Notes under the pieces: generated by a model | Database searches by the model: none | What the model was told of the DNA's origin: nothing | What the model saw: only the letters and a program-made list of their open reading frames with translations | Part shown: positions 1 through 7,162 of the stretch, in pieces | How positions within the stretch are numbered: the first letter of the stretch is position 1 | Layout of the letters: the number at the start of each line of letters is the position of its first letter | Program-made: the position numbers and the translations under genes | Assembly (NCBI RefSeq): GCF_002262935.1 | Contig: NZ_NPIA01000003.1 | Span: 124,001-188,000, forward strand | Direction: 5' to 3' | DNA from: Lottiidibacillus patelloidae | Lineage (GTDB): Bacteria > Bacillota > Bacilli > Bacillales > SA5d-4 | Length of the DNA stretch: 64,000 nt

Positions 1-909
1 TTCGATTCTGGTAATAGAATGTATTAAAAGGTCTTTAAACTCACCTTCAGATAGACTCATTGTTATTTCGCGTAGTTTTTTTTCATTGTATAATACATCA
101 TTTTGAATGCTAAAGTTTTCTTCTTTTAAATGTTTGTTAACTACTTTTGCATATTCTGAAATAAATTCCATCATGTCGTCACGAGTTAAGAAATACTTTT
201 TTTGTTCATCAACTATATTGAATAGTTCATTAGAACCACCGTAATTGGTTTGGCTGAAGTTATGCATGAATTGTCCAAATTGCTTGTTATCTATATAGTA
301 AAAGCGTTTATCTAATAGAGGTATTTTTATCGCTGTTTGCTTTTTCGATTGAAATAGTTCTGTCTCCAGTAATGGTGTCCCATTAATATTAAGCTGTGCA
401 TCCACATAACTCATTGAATCGTTTGGATCTACTTCAGAGGCTATTACTATTTTGCTGCCTCGTAATACTAATTTTATTAAATGCATCTCTGCAAGGGAGA
501 GGTCAGATTCACCATCGATATCAAAGTTTCCTTTAATTTCAAGAGAGTTTTTATATGGGCTTTCCAGCATTTTGCTTTGTAAATGCCAAAAGTCACCTAT
601 GTAATCATCTAAACTAGTAAGATCTTTTTGGAAACTTTTAAATTCAGCTTGAAAATACAGTTCTTTAGGGCTCTTATTCCAAAATAGAAAGTCTAATGCA
701 GCTTCTTTAGGGGTTTTTCCTGATAATACACCGTAGGCAAATGTGCCTGAAGCAATTAAGCATAGAAGAATGATTACGATTGAAAAAACTTTTTTCCAGG
801 AAGGTCCCTTTTTATAGCTGATATTGTGTGTACTATTGTTTATATAGTTACATGAAGGGCATGGTTTAGAAGAATCTTTTACAACAAAGCCACAATTAGT
901 ACATTTCAT
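1..909 (-). CDS. Zinc-ribbon membrane protein, 3' end beyond window
   Basis: The frame is open from an ATG at 909 down to base 1 (303 codons, no stop), so the C-terminus lies outside the window. The protein opens with a zinc ribbon (MKCTNCGF, then CPSC; Cys pairs near residues 3/6 and 17/20). A basic linker follows, then one hydrophobic helix at about residues 40-58, then a long polar region predicted to be outside the membrane. This layout resembles TcaA/YvbJ-like zinc-ribbon proteins, but I do not recognise the outer domain. A GGAGG lies upstream of the ATG. The gene is divergent from the small zinc-ribbon gene at 1064. Function unknown. Confidence 0.75.
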   Translation of the reverse strand, partial: MKCTNCGFVVKDSSKPCPSCNYINNSTHNISYKKGPSWKKVFSIVIILLCLIASGTFAYGVLSGKTPKEAALDFLFWNKSPKELYFQAEFKSFQKDLTSLDDYIGDFWHLQSKMLESPYKNSLEIKGNFDIDGESDLSLAEMHLIKLVLRGSKIVIASEVDPNDSMSYVDAQLNINGTPLLETELFQSKKQTAIKIPLLDKRFYYIDNKQFGQFMHNFSQTNYGGSNELFNIVDEQKKYFLTRDDMMEFISEYAKVVNKHLKEENFSIQNDVLYNEKKLREITMSLSEGEFKDLLIHSITRIE

Positions 910-1063
910 ATAAATAACCTCCAAAATCTTATTGGAATTTAGTAGAAAATATATAAATCTATCATATCATATTTGGTATTCGTTAGGAGAAAGTGTTCCA
1001 TATTTTGAATGAGAATTAATCAACTTGGTTATAGATAGTGATAAAAAGAAAGGATGTGCTGCA

Positions 1064-1213
1064 ATGAACATTCAACCTGAAGTAGTTTGTCCAATTTGTA
1101 GTAATAAGGAACAATTATCTAATGTTTTAACTGCGCAATCTAACCAAAATGTTATTTATGAATGTTCCAACTGTCACCATGTCGTTAGAAATATTGAAAC
1201 GAGCAAAGGGTAG
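1064..1213 (+). CDS. Small zinc-ribbon protein
   Basis: A 49-residue protein with two CxxC pairs (CPIC near residue 10 and CSNC near residue 36) that could hold one zinc ion in a ribbon fold. The ATG at 1064 follows AAAGGATG with usable spacing; an in-frame TTG at 1025 would add 13 residues but has no good ribosome site. The size and spaced Cys pairs suggest a zinc-binding adaptor, but I do not recognise a named family. It lies between the gerP operon (convergent) and the zinc-ribbon membrane gene (divergent). Confidence 0.55.
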   Translation: MNIQPEVVCPICSNKEQLSNVLTAQSNQNVIYECSNCHHVVRNIETSKG

Positions 1214-1246
1214 GCTTGTACAGGTAAATGGGAAGGACAATTCGTC

Positions 1247-1474
1247 CTATACCCCAGAAATTTCAGTTGTATTTTGATCAGACAAATCTGGATCTCCCGT
1301 ATTTGTTGAACTTAGTCCTGTGTTCGTTTGAATAAAGTCACCTGTATTAAAAGCACCGGCACCAGCATTCGTTTTTGCTGAACTAGCAGGTGCATTTTTA
1401 AAGGAATCACCGAAGTTAACAACAGAACTACCACCAACACTATTTATTTTTATTGCTCCAATTAATGAAGGCAT
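1247..1474 (-). CDS. gerPF: Spore germination protein GerPF
   Basis: Last gene of a complete gerP operon. The product (75 residues from MPSLIG) belongs to the GerPA/GerPF family: a short hydrophobic start, a SSVVNFGDS core, a GAGAFNTGDF segment and a DPDLSDQN tail. It closely resembles the GerPA product of the first gene, so the operon begins and ends with paralogues. GerP proteins sit in the spore coat and are needed for germinants to pass through it. ATG at 1474 is preferred over the start three codons earlier because AAGGATGG lies just upstream and relatives begin MPxxxG. Confidence 0.88.
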   Translation of the reverse strand: MPSLIGAIKINSVGGSSVVNFGDSFKNAPASSAKTNAGAGAFNTGDFIQTNTGLSSTNTGDPDLSDQNTTEISGV

Positions 1475-1509
1475 CTGCACCATCCTTTTTATAAATATTA
1501 TTTCTAAGC

Positions 1510-1899
1510 CTAGCTTTTATCGTCTTTAAGCAATTGTCTAAAATGCTTAATTCTTGCTTCACTTTCAATTATCTCAGTAGATCCAACATGAAAGATGGAG
1601 GACGCTGCTAAAGATAGAATATAAACATTTTCAGTTTTAATTGTCTCTAGCTCATTAATGAAAGTTGTTTTGACAGTTTCTTCTGACTCGTGCTCGGGTA
1701 AAGGGATTTCTTCCTTAAAAGTGTTGTAATTAAAATTCCCTTCATCACCTAAGAAAATTGCAACTTCCCGCTGCACTGCAAGTGCTCTTGAGAATGGTTT
1801 TAATTTGTAACTATCGCCTACTTGCAAGACTGAACTAGAGTTTACTGACTGAACTTTTATATTTGAGACATCACTAATTCTTTTATTCTTTTCCTGCAT
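1510..1899 (-). CDS. gerPE: Spore germination protein GerPE
   Basis: Fifth gerP gene by position. The product carries the GerP-type SVNSSSVLQVGDS motif near the start, then a region containing ALAVQRE typical of GerPE, then a second SSIFHVGS-like motif near residue 110, suggesting an internal duplication of the short GerP unit. The start is uncertain: ATG at 1899 overlaps the end of gerPD by 17 bp, and an ATG at 1908 and a non-ATG start at 1950 are alternatives. Overlap with gerPD implies coupled translation. Confidence 0.85.
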   Translation of the reverse strand: MQEKNKRISDVSNIKVQSVNSSSVLQVGDSYKLKPFSRALAVQREVAIFLGDEGNFNYNTFKEEIPLPEHESEETVKTTFINELETIKTENVYILSLAASSIFHVGSTEIIESEARIKHFRQLLKDDKS

Positions 1900-2098
1900 C
1901 TTTATCATCCGCGTCTTTTTCGTCTTCACCAGGTAGAGGAGTAATCGCACCTATGACTAATGATTCTGGGGGAGTATCAAAGGTAGATGAACAAGTAATT
2001 ACTTCGCTGTCTCCAATTAAAAATACAGAAGACGTAGCAACCCCTGTAACTTTAATATTTCCTACATAAATTTCGCGATTTACTACTGTAAAATTCAC
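1883..2098 (-). CDS. gerPD: Spore germination protein GerPD
   Basis: A 71-residue protein beginning MNFTVVNREIYVGN, followed by ATSSVFLIGDSE and TFDTPPESLVIG, the signature of GerPD. The family is usually about 58-60 residues; here an acidic/lysine-rich tail (EDEKDADDKDAGKE) extends it. That tail is encoded in the stretch overlapping the gerPE start, so it may have grown as the junction drifted. The start is 2 bases beyond the end of gerPC. Confidence 0.88.
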   Translation of the reverse strand: MNFTVVNREIYVGNIKVTGVATSSVFLIGDSEVITCSSTFDTPPESLVIGAITPLPGEDEKDADDKDAGKE

Positions 2099-2100
2099 GA

Positions 2101-2694
2101 CTAATCTTCTCCTTTAGGTTTGTGTTTCACAAATGACTGTAAGCCTGTAATAATTTCATTTTTTATACTTGCGCATACAGCGTGCTCTAATTGTTCATTT
2201 GTTAAAGAAGGCTCTTTTTGCTTTATTTTTTTATAGTTTTCATTGATGCGATGAGGTATTTGGTTCCTTATGTCATCAATGATCATTTCACGATATTTTT
2301 CATCGAAAGTTTCGTCATAAGTTCGTTCTAATTCTAATAAGTGTTTTAATCCTTCTTCATTAACAAATTGGAAAAGGTGATGATGGATTCTTTCTTTCAT
2401 TTCCTGTGTATACTGTTGAGAAACACTTATTTCCTTATTTTCTACTTGAAAGTCTTCAAGCATATTTTCTCCATTAGGTGTAAGACCTATATTTAGTGTG
2501 CCTTCAAGTGTTTCAATTTTAAGTTGATCAAACTTATACTCAACCTTTTCTATGGAAGGACCTTTATTTTTTTTGAGTTCATTAATTTTGTCTTCAAGTT
2601 CTACCATTAAATTTTCTAATCGAGTAATCTTTTCCGCTTGGAATTTCATATACTTTGATAGTTCATTCATGTAATTAATCCAATCAGGACCCAA
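2101..2694 (-). CDS. gerPC: Spore germination protein GerPC
   Basis: The largest gerP product (about 197 residues). The N-terminal 60 residues form a probable coiled coil rich in K, E and L (KYMKFQAEKITRLENL), as in GerPC. The rest is a mixed alpha/beta domain with a charged C-terminus. I place the start at TTG 2694 because AAAAAAGGA lies about 10 bases upstream and the protein then begins next to the conserved NYMNELSKYM region. A TTG at 2730 would add 12 residues but has no purine-rich site. Third gene of the operon. Confidence 0.85.
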   Translation of the reverse strand: MGPDWINYMNELSKYMKFQAEKITRLENLMVELEDKINELKKNKGPSIEKVEYKFDQLKIETLEGTLNIGLTPNGENMLEDFQVENKEISVSQQYTQEMKERIHHHLFQFVNEEGLKHLLELERTYDETFDEKYREMIIDDIRNQIPHRINENYKKIKQKEPSLTNEQLEHAVCASIKNEIITGLQSFVKHKPKGED

Positions 2695-2755
2695 TGCGCA
2701 ACATTCCTTTTTTATTTCAATCTTATTCAAGGAACGAGGAAACTATTAATCTTAT

Positions 2756-2956
2756 TTAAGAAGTAGATGCAAGTGGAACTAATGGCCCTGATATTTTTGC
2801 AGCTTCTGGTGCTGGACCTTTAAATCCACCAGTATTATAAAGGTTTGAAAGTGGTTTTATCATCCCAGCACTTCCAATTTGCAACACAGAGGAATTAGTA
2901 ACTCCGCCAACTTTTAATTGATGGATGACGATGGATTGATTTATATAAAAGTTCAT
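2756..2956 (-). CDS. gerPB: Spore germination protein GerPB
   Basis: A 66-residue protein beginning MNFYINQSIVIHQLKVGG, then TNSSVLQIGSAG, matching the GerPB pattern of an IxxLKVGxVxNSSVLQIG core. The remainder is rich in G, P and A. ATG 2956 is chosen over a GTG at 2968 because AGGTGG lies 8 bases before it. It starts 13 bases after the gerPA stop. Confidence 0.88.
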   Translation of the reverse strand: MNFYINQSIVIHQLKVGGVTNSSVLQIGSAGMIKPLSNLYNTGGFKGPAPEAAKISGPLVPLASTS

Positions 2957-2968
2957 GACATACACCAC

Positions 2969-3184
2969 CTATTTTGACGTATTTTGATCCGATATATCAG
3001 GATCTGATGTATTAGTTGCCGAGAGAGTATTGTTCGTTTGACCAAAATCACCAGTATTAAAAGAACCGGCACCAGCAAAAGTTTTAGCAGAACTACTAGG
3101 AGAAATGTACATGGAATCCCCAATATTAACTACTCCACTAGAACCGATTGAGTTAATTTTTAAATTACCAACAATTGATGGCAT
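2969..3184 (-). CDS. gerPA: Spore germination protein GerPA
   Basis: First gene of the gerP operon. The product (71 residues from MPSIVG) has the paired motifs of the GerPA/GerPF family: GVVNIGDSM, GAGSFNTGDF and a DPDISDQN end. ATG 3184 follows AAGGGTG with 5-6 bases of spacing and gives the usual MPxxVG N-terminus; an upstream start at 3202 lacks support. A SigK-type promoter 30-55 bases upstream fits late mother-cell expression of coat-associated GerP proteins. Confidence 0.9.
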   Translation of the reverse strand: MPSIVGNLKINSIGSSGVVNIGDSMYISPSSSAKTFAGAGSFNTGDFGQTNNTLSATNTSDPDISDQNTSK

Positions 3185-3214
3185 AAAAACACCCTTACAC
3201 ATTCATTTGTTTAC

Positions 3215-3241
3215 TATTGTATGTGGGATAAAAAAAGATGT
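3215..3241 (-). promoter_or_regulatory. SigK-type promoter of the gerP operon
   Basis: Reading the minus strand, CATACAATA (3223-3215) matches the SigK -10 pattern CATAnnnTA exactly. An AC dinucleotide (3241-3240) stands 16 bases upstream, the expected -35 arrangement. It lies 31 bases before the gerPA ATG. GerP operons are known to be transcribed by mother-cell RNA polymerase with SigK. Confidence 0.7.
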
Positions 3242-3289
3242 TCATTTTGGATGAAATACAAAGAATTACAATTAATTTGTTAGAATAAA

Positions 3290-3318
3290 TAGACAATTTA
3301 GAGTAGTAATAATATAAT
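3290..3318 (+). promoter_or_regulatory. SigA-type promoter of the acyl-CoA operon
   Basis: TAGACA (3290-3295), a 17-base spacer and a perfect TATAAT (3313-3318) precede the acyl-CoA dehydrogenase gene by about 90 bases. No SigE-like element is visible here, unlike the mother-cell control known for the yng operon of B. subtilis. Confidence 0.7.
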
Positions 3319-3351
3319 GAAAATTAAAAAGGTGCAGTTATCTACTTAAAG

Positions 3352-3365
3352 TGAACAAGCGCTCA
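3352..3365. promoter_or_regulatory. Candidate operator (FadR/TetR-like palindrome)
   Basis: The 14-mer TGAACAAGCGCTCA is an imperfect palindrome of the form TGAnC-n4-GnTCA, resembling sites bound by FadR-type TetR repressors of fatty-acid oxidation genes in bacilli. It lies about 27-40 bases downstream of the expected transcription start, where a bound repressor could block elongation. This is a motif-level inference only. Confidence 0.4.
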
Positions 3366-3409
3366 GTCACCTGTAACAAAAAAACATAAAACGGGGAGTG
3401 GCACAAATT

Positions 3410-4552
3410 ATGAATTTTGAACTAACTGATGAGCAACGTATGATTCAAGAGATGGTTCGTGATTTTGCAAAAAAAGAGATTGAGCCAAAAGCGATTGAAA
3501 TTGATAAAACGGAAGAGTTTCCGGTTGAAACATTTAAAAAAATGGGTGAGTTAGGCATTTTAGGTATTCCATTTCCTGAAGAATATGGTGGATCAGGCGG
3601 AGATACAATTTCTTACGCATTAGCTGTTGAAGAAGTAGGTAAGGCATGTGGATCAACTGGATTAAGTTATGCTGCAGCTGTTTCCCTTGGAGCAAGCCCA
3701 ATTTACTACTTTGGAACAGAAGAGCAAAAACAACAGTATTTAAAGCCATTAGCTTCAGGAGAAGCGCTAGGTGCTTTCGGTTTAACTGAACCTAATGCTG
3801 GATCGGATGCTGGTGGTACCCAGACAAAAGCCGTTTTAGACGGAGATGAATATGTGATTAATGGTTCGAAATGCTTCATCACTAATGCCAACTTTGCTAA
3901 AACAACAATTGTTACCGCTTACACAGGGAAAGATGAGCGTGGTAAAAATATCATTTCAGCTATCATAGTTCCAAATGATACACCTGGTTTTTCAACAACA
4001 AAGATGGTCGATAAAATGGGGTTAAGAGGGTCTGATACTGCGGAAATTTTCTTAGAGGATGTTCGTGTTCCAAAAGAGAATTTATTAGGGGATCCTAAAA
4101 GAGGATTTAGCCAATTCCTATACACATTAGATGGTGGAAGGATTTCAATTGGGGCTTTATCAGTCGGAATTGCGCAAGCAGCATATGAAAGAGCTTTAGC
4201 TTATGCGAAAGAGCGGAAGCAGTTCGGAAAGTCAATATCTTCTTTCCAAGCAGTCCAGTTTAAATTAGCTGATATGGCAATGGAAATTGAATTGGCACGC
4301 AATCAAGTGCTAAAAGCTGCATGGTTGAAAGATCAAGGGAAACCATTTGGAAAAGAGTCTGCATTCGCAAAATTATTTGCTTCGGAGACGGCAATGCGTG
4401 TAAGTGATCAAGCGATTCAAATTCACGGTGGTAATGGTTATATGCAAGAATACGTAGTTGAGCGTTATTTACGTGATGCAAAGTTAATGGAAATTGGAGA
4501 AGGTACTTCCGAGATTCAACGCTTAGTAATTGCAAGACATTTAGGTTGCTAG
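3410..4552 (+). CDS. Acyl-CoA dehydrogenase
   Basis: A 380-residue FAD-dependent acyl-CoA dehydrogenase that introduces the alpha-beta double bond into an acyl-CoA and passes electrons to ETF. Visible family features: [11 protein letters not shown] (FAD/substrate loop, about 120-130), [21 protein letters not shown], and QIHGGNGYM. Catalytic Glu is at the usual short/medium-chain position in IGEGTSEIQ (about residue 364); isovaleryl-CoA dehydrogenases carry another residue there, so the branched-chain role rests on context with a biotin carboxylase and HMG-CoA lyase (as B. subtilis yngJ). ATG 3410 follows GGGGAG; an in-frame GTG 12 bases upstream overlaps that site. Confidence 0.93.
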   Translation: MNFELTDEQRMIQEMVRDFAKKEIEPKAIEIDKTEEFPVETFKKMGELGILGIPFPEEYGGSGGDTISYALAVEEVGKACGSTGLSYAAAVSLGASPIYYFGTEEQKQQYLKPLASGEALGAFGLTEPNAGSDAGGTQTKAVLDGDEYVINGSKCFITNANFAKTTIVTAYTGKDERGKNIISAIIVPNDTPGFSTTKMVDKMGLRGSDTAEIFLEDVRVPKENLLGDPKRGFSQFLYTLDGGRISIGALSVGIAQAAYERALAYAKERKQFGKSISSFQAVQFKLADMAMEIELARNQVLKAAWLKDQGKPFGKESAFAKLFASETAMRVSDQAIQIHGGNGYMQEYVVERYLRDAKLMEIGEGTSEIQRLVIARHLGC

Positions 4553-4576
4553 TTTAGTAGGAAATGGAGGCAGATT

Positions 4577-5935
4577 ATGTTTAACAAAGTATTAATTGCA
4601 AATCGTGGAGAAATTGCATGCCGAATTATTCGTACATGTAAAAAAATAAATATTCCAACTGTCGCAATATACTCTGAGGCAGATGCTCAAGGATTACATG
4701 TTCAAGAAGCAGACGAGGCATTTTGCGTAGGGGCTGCTCGTGTAAATGAAAGTTATTTAAAAGCTGATAAAATTATTGAAATTGCCAAAGAAGCAAATGT
4801 CGATGCGATTCATCCTGGTTATGGATTGTTATCTGAAAACGCTAACTTTGCTAAGGCGTGTGAAGAAGCTGGAATTACTTTTATCGGCCCAGATGCTAAT
4901 GCAATCACGGTTATGGGAAGTAAAATAGAAGCTAGAAAAACGATGCAAGCTGCAAACGTCCCGGTTGTACCTGGGTTAACAAGAGCACTAATTGATGTAG
5001 ATGAGGCAGTTGAAGTTGCAAAAGACATGGGTTACCCAGTCATGTTAAAAGCCTCAGCAGGTGGTGGCGGAATTGGCATGCAAGTTGTTGCCAATGAAGA
5101 AGAACTTAGAAAGAGCTTTGCAGGTAACCAAAGCCGAGCAGAAAATTTCTTTGGAGATGGCGCGATGTTTATTGAAAAATATATCGCAAATCCTAGACAT
5201 ATTGAAATTCAATTACTTGCTGATAAAGAAGGTAATACAATTTCTTTATGGGAAAGAGACTGCTCAGTACAACGTCGTCATCAAAAAGTTATTGAAGAAG
5301 CGCCTTCACCATTCCTTGATGAAAAGACTAGAAAAGAAATGTCAACTGCTGCAATAAATGCAGCAAAAGCAATCAACTATTATAATGCTGGTACAGTAGA
5401 ATTTTTAGTTGATGAGAATAAAGACTTTTACTTTTTAGAAATGAATACAAGACTTCAAGTTGAGCATCCTGTAACAGAGGAAATTACTGGTTTTGATATT
5501 GTTGAAGAACAGTTAAAAATAGCTGCTAATCAAACGCTAACAATTAAGCAAGAGGATGTACCTTTAAAAGGTCATGCAATTGAAGTTCGTATTTATGCTG
5601 AGGATCCTGTGCGCTTTTTCCCTTCACCTGGAACGATAAGCGAAATGAAAATTCCTTATATGAAAGGTATCAGACATGAGTTAGGTGTTCAAGAAGGAAT
5701 GGCAGTTACGCCATTTTATGACCCGATGATTGCGAAATGTGTTGCAACAGGGGAAACTCGAGCTGAAGCAATTCGCTTAATGCAAGAAGCATTAAATCAT
5801 TATCAAGTTGAAGGAATTAAGACAAATATTCCTATGCTTCAAACAGTATTAGATCACGAAGAATTTAAACAAGGAAATGCAACAACAGATTTTGTGCAAA
5901 AATACTTAACTAAGAAAAAAGAAAAGAAAAAATAG
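4577..5935 (+). CDS. Biotin carboxylase subunit of an acyl-CoA carboxylase
   Basis: A 452-residue ATP-grasp enzyme that carboxylates biotin on the carrier protein encoded next. It starts with NRGEIACRIIRTC and has HPGYGLLSEN, the glycine-rich ATP lid KASAGGGGIGM (about 159-169), and MNTRLQVEHPVTEEITG in the catalytic core. Length is normal for AccC/YngH; the C-terminus is a run of lysines. It is separated from the carrier gene by 9 bases and from the dehydrogenase by 24. With the carboxyltransferase at 7163 it probably forms a methylcrotonyl- or propionyl-type carboxylase rather than the housekeeping acetyl-CoA carboxylase. Confidence 0.93.
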   Translation: MFNKVLIANRGEIACRIIRTCKKINIPTVAIYSEADAQGLHVQEADEAFCVGAARVNESYLKADKIIEIAKEANVDAIHPGYGLLSENANFAKACEEAGITFIGPDANAITVMGSKIEARKTMQAANVPVVPGLTRALIDVDEAVEVAKDMGYPVMLKASAGGGGIGMQVVANEEELRKSFAGNQSRAENFFGDGAMFIEKYIANPRHIEIQLLADKEGNTISLWERDCSVQRRHQKVIEEAPSPFLDEKTRKEMSTAAINAAKAINYYNAGTVEFLVDENKDFYFLEMNTRLQVEHPVTEEITGFDIVEEQLKIAANQTLTIKQEDVPLKGHAIEVRIYAEDPVRFFPSPGTISEMKIPYMKGIRHELGVQEGMAVTPFYDPMIAKCVATGETRAEAIRLMQEALNHYQVEGIKTNIPMLQTVLDHEEFKQGNATTDFVQKYLTKKKEKKK

Positions 5936-5944
5936 GAGGATATT

Positions 5945-6157
5945 ATGACAGAAGTAGTAGCATCAATGGCAGGAAATGTATGGAAAGTATTAGTGGCAGT
6001 AGGAGACGAAGTTGAGGAAGACCAAGATGTCGTTATTCTAGAGTCGATGAAAATGGAGATTCCGATTGCAACAGATTTTGATGGAACTGTAAAAGAAGTA
6101 AAAATTAACGAAGGTGACTTTGTTAATGAAGGCGATGTCTTAATGATAATTGAGTAA
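5945..6157 (+). CDS. yngHB: Biotin carboxyl carrier protein (short form)
   Basis: A 70-residue biotinyl/lipoyl-attachment domain and nothing else. The biotinylated lysine is the K of ESMKMEIPI near residue 36, in the classic MKM hairpin; flanking glycines (GDEVEEDQDVV, EGDFVNEGDVL) fit the swivel domain fold. It carries CO2 between the biotin carboxylase and carboxyltransferase of this operon, and would be modified by BirA (62350). AGGAGG lies 7 bases upstream of the ATG. A strong hairpin follows the gene. Confidence 0.92.
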   Translation: MTEVVASMAGNVWKVLVAVGDEVEEDQDVVILESMKMEIPIATDFDGTVKEVKINEGDFVNEGDVLMIIE

Positions 6158-6184
6158 AAGTAATTTAATATGCGGTTTTTCCGT

Positions 6185-6225
6185 AAAATAAAGCAAAAGG
6201 CCGCTCTGGTGTTTTGCTTTATTTT
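6185..6225 (+). promoter_or_regulatory. Perfect 14-bp intra-operon hairpin
   Basis: AAAATAAAGCAAAA (6185-6198) is exactly complementary to TTTTGCTTTATTTT (6212-6225), with a 13-base loop. It sits between the biotin carrier and HMG-CoA lyase genes and ends 5 bases before the AAGGAGG of the latter. It could act as a partial terminator, a 3'-end stabiliser of the upstream mRNA or a processing site. Confidence 0.6.
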
Positions 6226-6246
6226 CAAGTAAGGAGGATTTTCAGC

Positions 6247-7140
6247 GTGCATTTGCCAAAATCAGTAATCATAAAAGAAGTAGGTCCAAGAGATGGATTG
6301 CAAAATGAAAAGGCCTTTATTCCAACGGAAAATAAAATTGAATGGATAAACAAGCTTTCAGAAACGGGCCTCTCCCATATAGAAATTACATCTTTCGTTC
6401 CACCAAAATGGATACCGCAATTAGCAGATTCATTTGAAGTAGCTCAAGGAATTGAAAGAGCCGAAGGAATTTCATATAGTGCACTCGTACCTAACGTTAA
6501 AGGTCTTGATCGAGCGCTTGATGCAGGTGTAGATGAAGTAGCTGTTTTTATGTCAGCTAGTGAGGGACATAATAAAAACAACATTAATAAAACAATTGAT
6601 GAAACATTTCCTTTATTAAATGATGTGGTTAAGAAGGGACTTACTGCAAATAAAAGAGTTAGAGGGTATGTATCTACTGTTTTTGGTTGCCCTTATGACG
6701 GAGAAGTGTCAATTAAGGATGTTATTAGAGTGGTAGATTCTCTTTTAGAAATGGGAGTTTACGAAATTTCTCTTGGAGATACAATTGGTGTTGCAAACCC
6801 GTTACAAGTGGAAGAAGTATTAACAGAACTTTTTAAACGCTTTGATAAATCCCATTTTGCAATGCACTTCCATAATACTAGGGGGTTAGCATTAGCTAAT
6901 GTCGTTGCTTCATTGCAGATGGGAGTTACCGTTTTTGATAGCGCTTTAGGAGGGTTAGGCGGATGCCCGTATGCCAAAGGTGCTTCAGGAAATTTGGCAA
7001 CAGATGACCTAGTTTATATGTTACATAGTATGGGAATTCAAACAAATATTGATGAACAAAAACTATACGAAGCTGCTAAATATGTAGAATCGAAGATAGG
7101 TAGAAATTTAACGAGTCATCAAATGCTAGCAAATAATTAA
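6247..7140 (+). CDS. Hydroxymethylglutaryl-CoA lyase
   Basis: A 297-residue HMGL-like TIM-barrel enzyme cleaving 3-hydroxy-3-methylglutaryl-CoA to acetoacetate and acetyl-CoA, the last step of leucine breakdown. Visible: EVGPRDGLQNE at the start (metal and acid/base site), HFHNTRGLALAN (metal-binding His pair) and GLGGCPYAKGASGN with the catalytic Cys in the flexible loop, then NLATDDLVYML. GTG 6247 is chosen because AAGGAGG lies 9 bases before it and the product begins like its homologues; a start at 6214 would fall inside the hairpin. Equivalent to YngG. Confidence 0.92.
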   Translation: MHLPKSVIIKEVGPRDGLQNEKAFIPTENKIEWINKLSETGLSHIEITSFVPPKWIPQLADSFEVAQGIERAEGISYSALVPNVKGLDRALDAGVDEVAVFMSASEGHNKNNINKTIDETFPLLNDVVKKGLTANKRVRGYVSTVFGCPYDGEVSIKDVIRVVDSLLEMGVYEISLGDTIGVANPLQVEEVLTELFKRFDKSHFAMHFHNTRGLALANVVASLQMGVTVFDSALGGLGGCPYAKGASGNLATDDLVYMLHSMGIQTNIDEQKLYEAAKYVESKIGRNLTSHQMLANN

Positions 7141-7162
7141 ATTGCATAGGGGAGGACTTCAT

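Noticed and set aside
5854-6252. 132-codon minus-strand frame opposite the biotin carrier gene
   Set aside because: Covers the end of the biotin carboxylase gene, the carrier and the hairpin on the wrong strand; no family resemblance.
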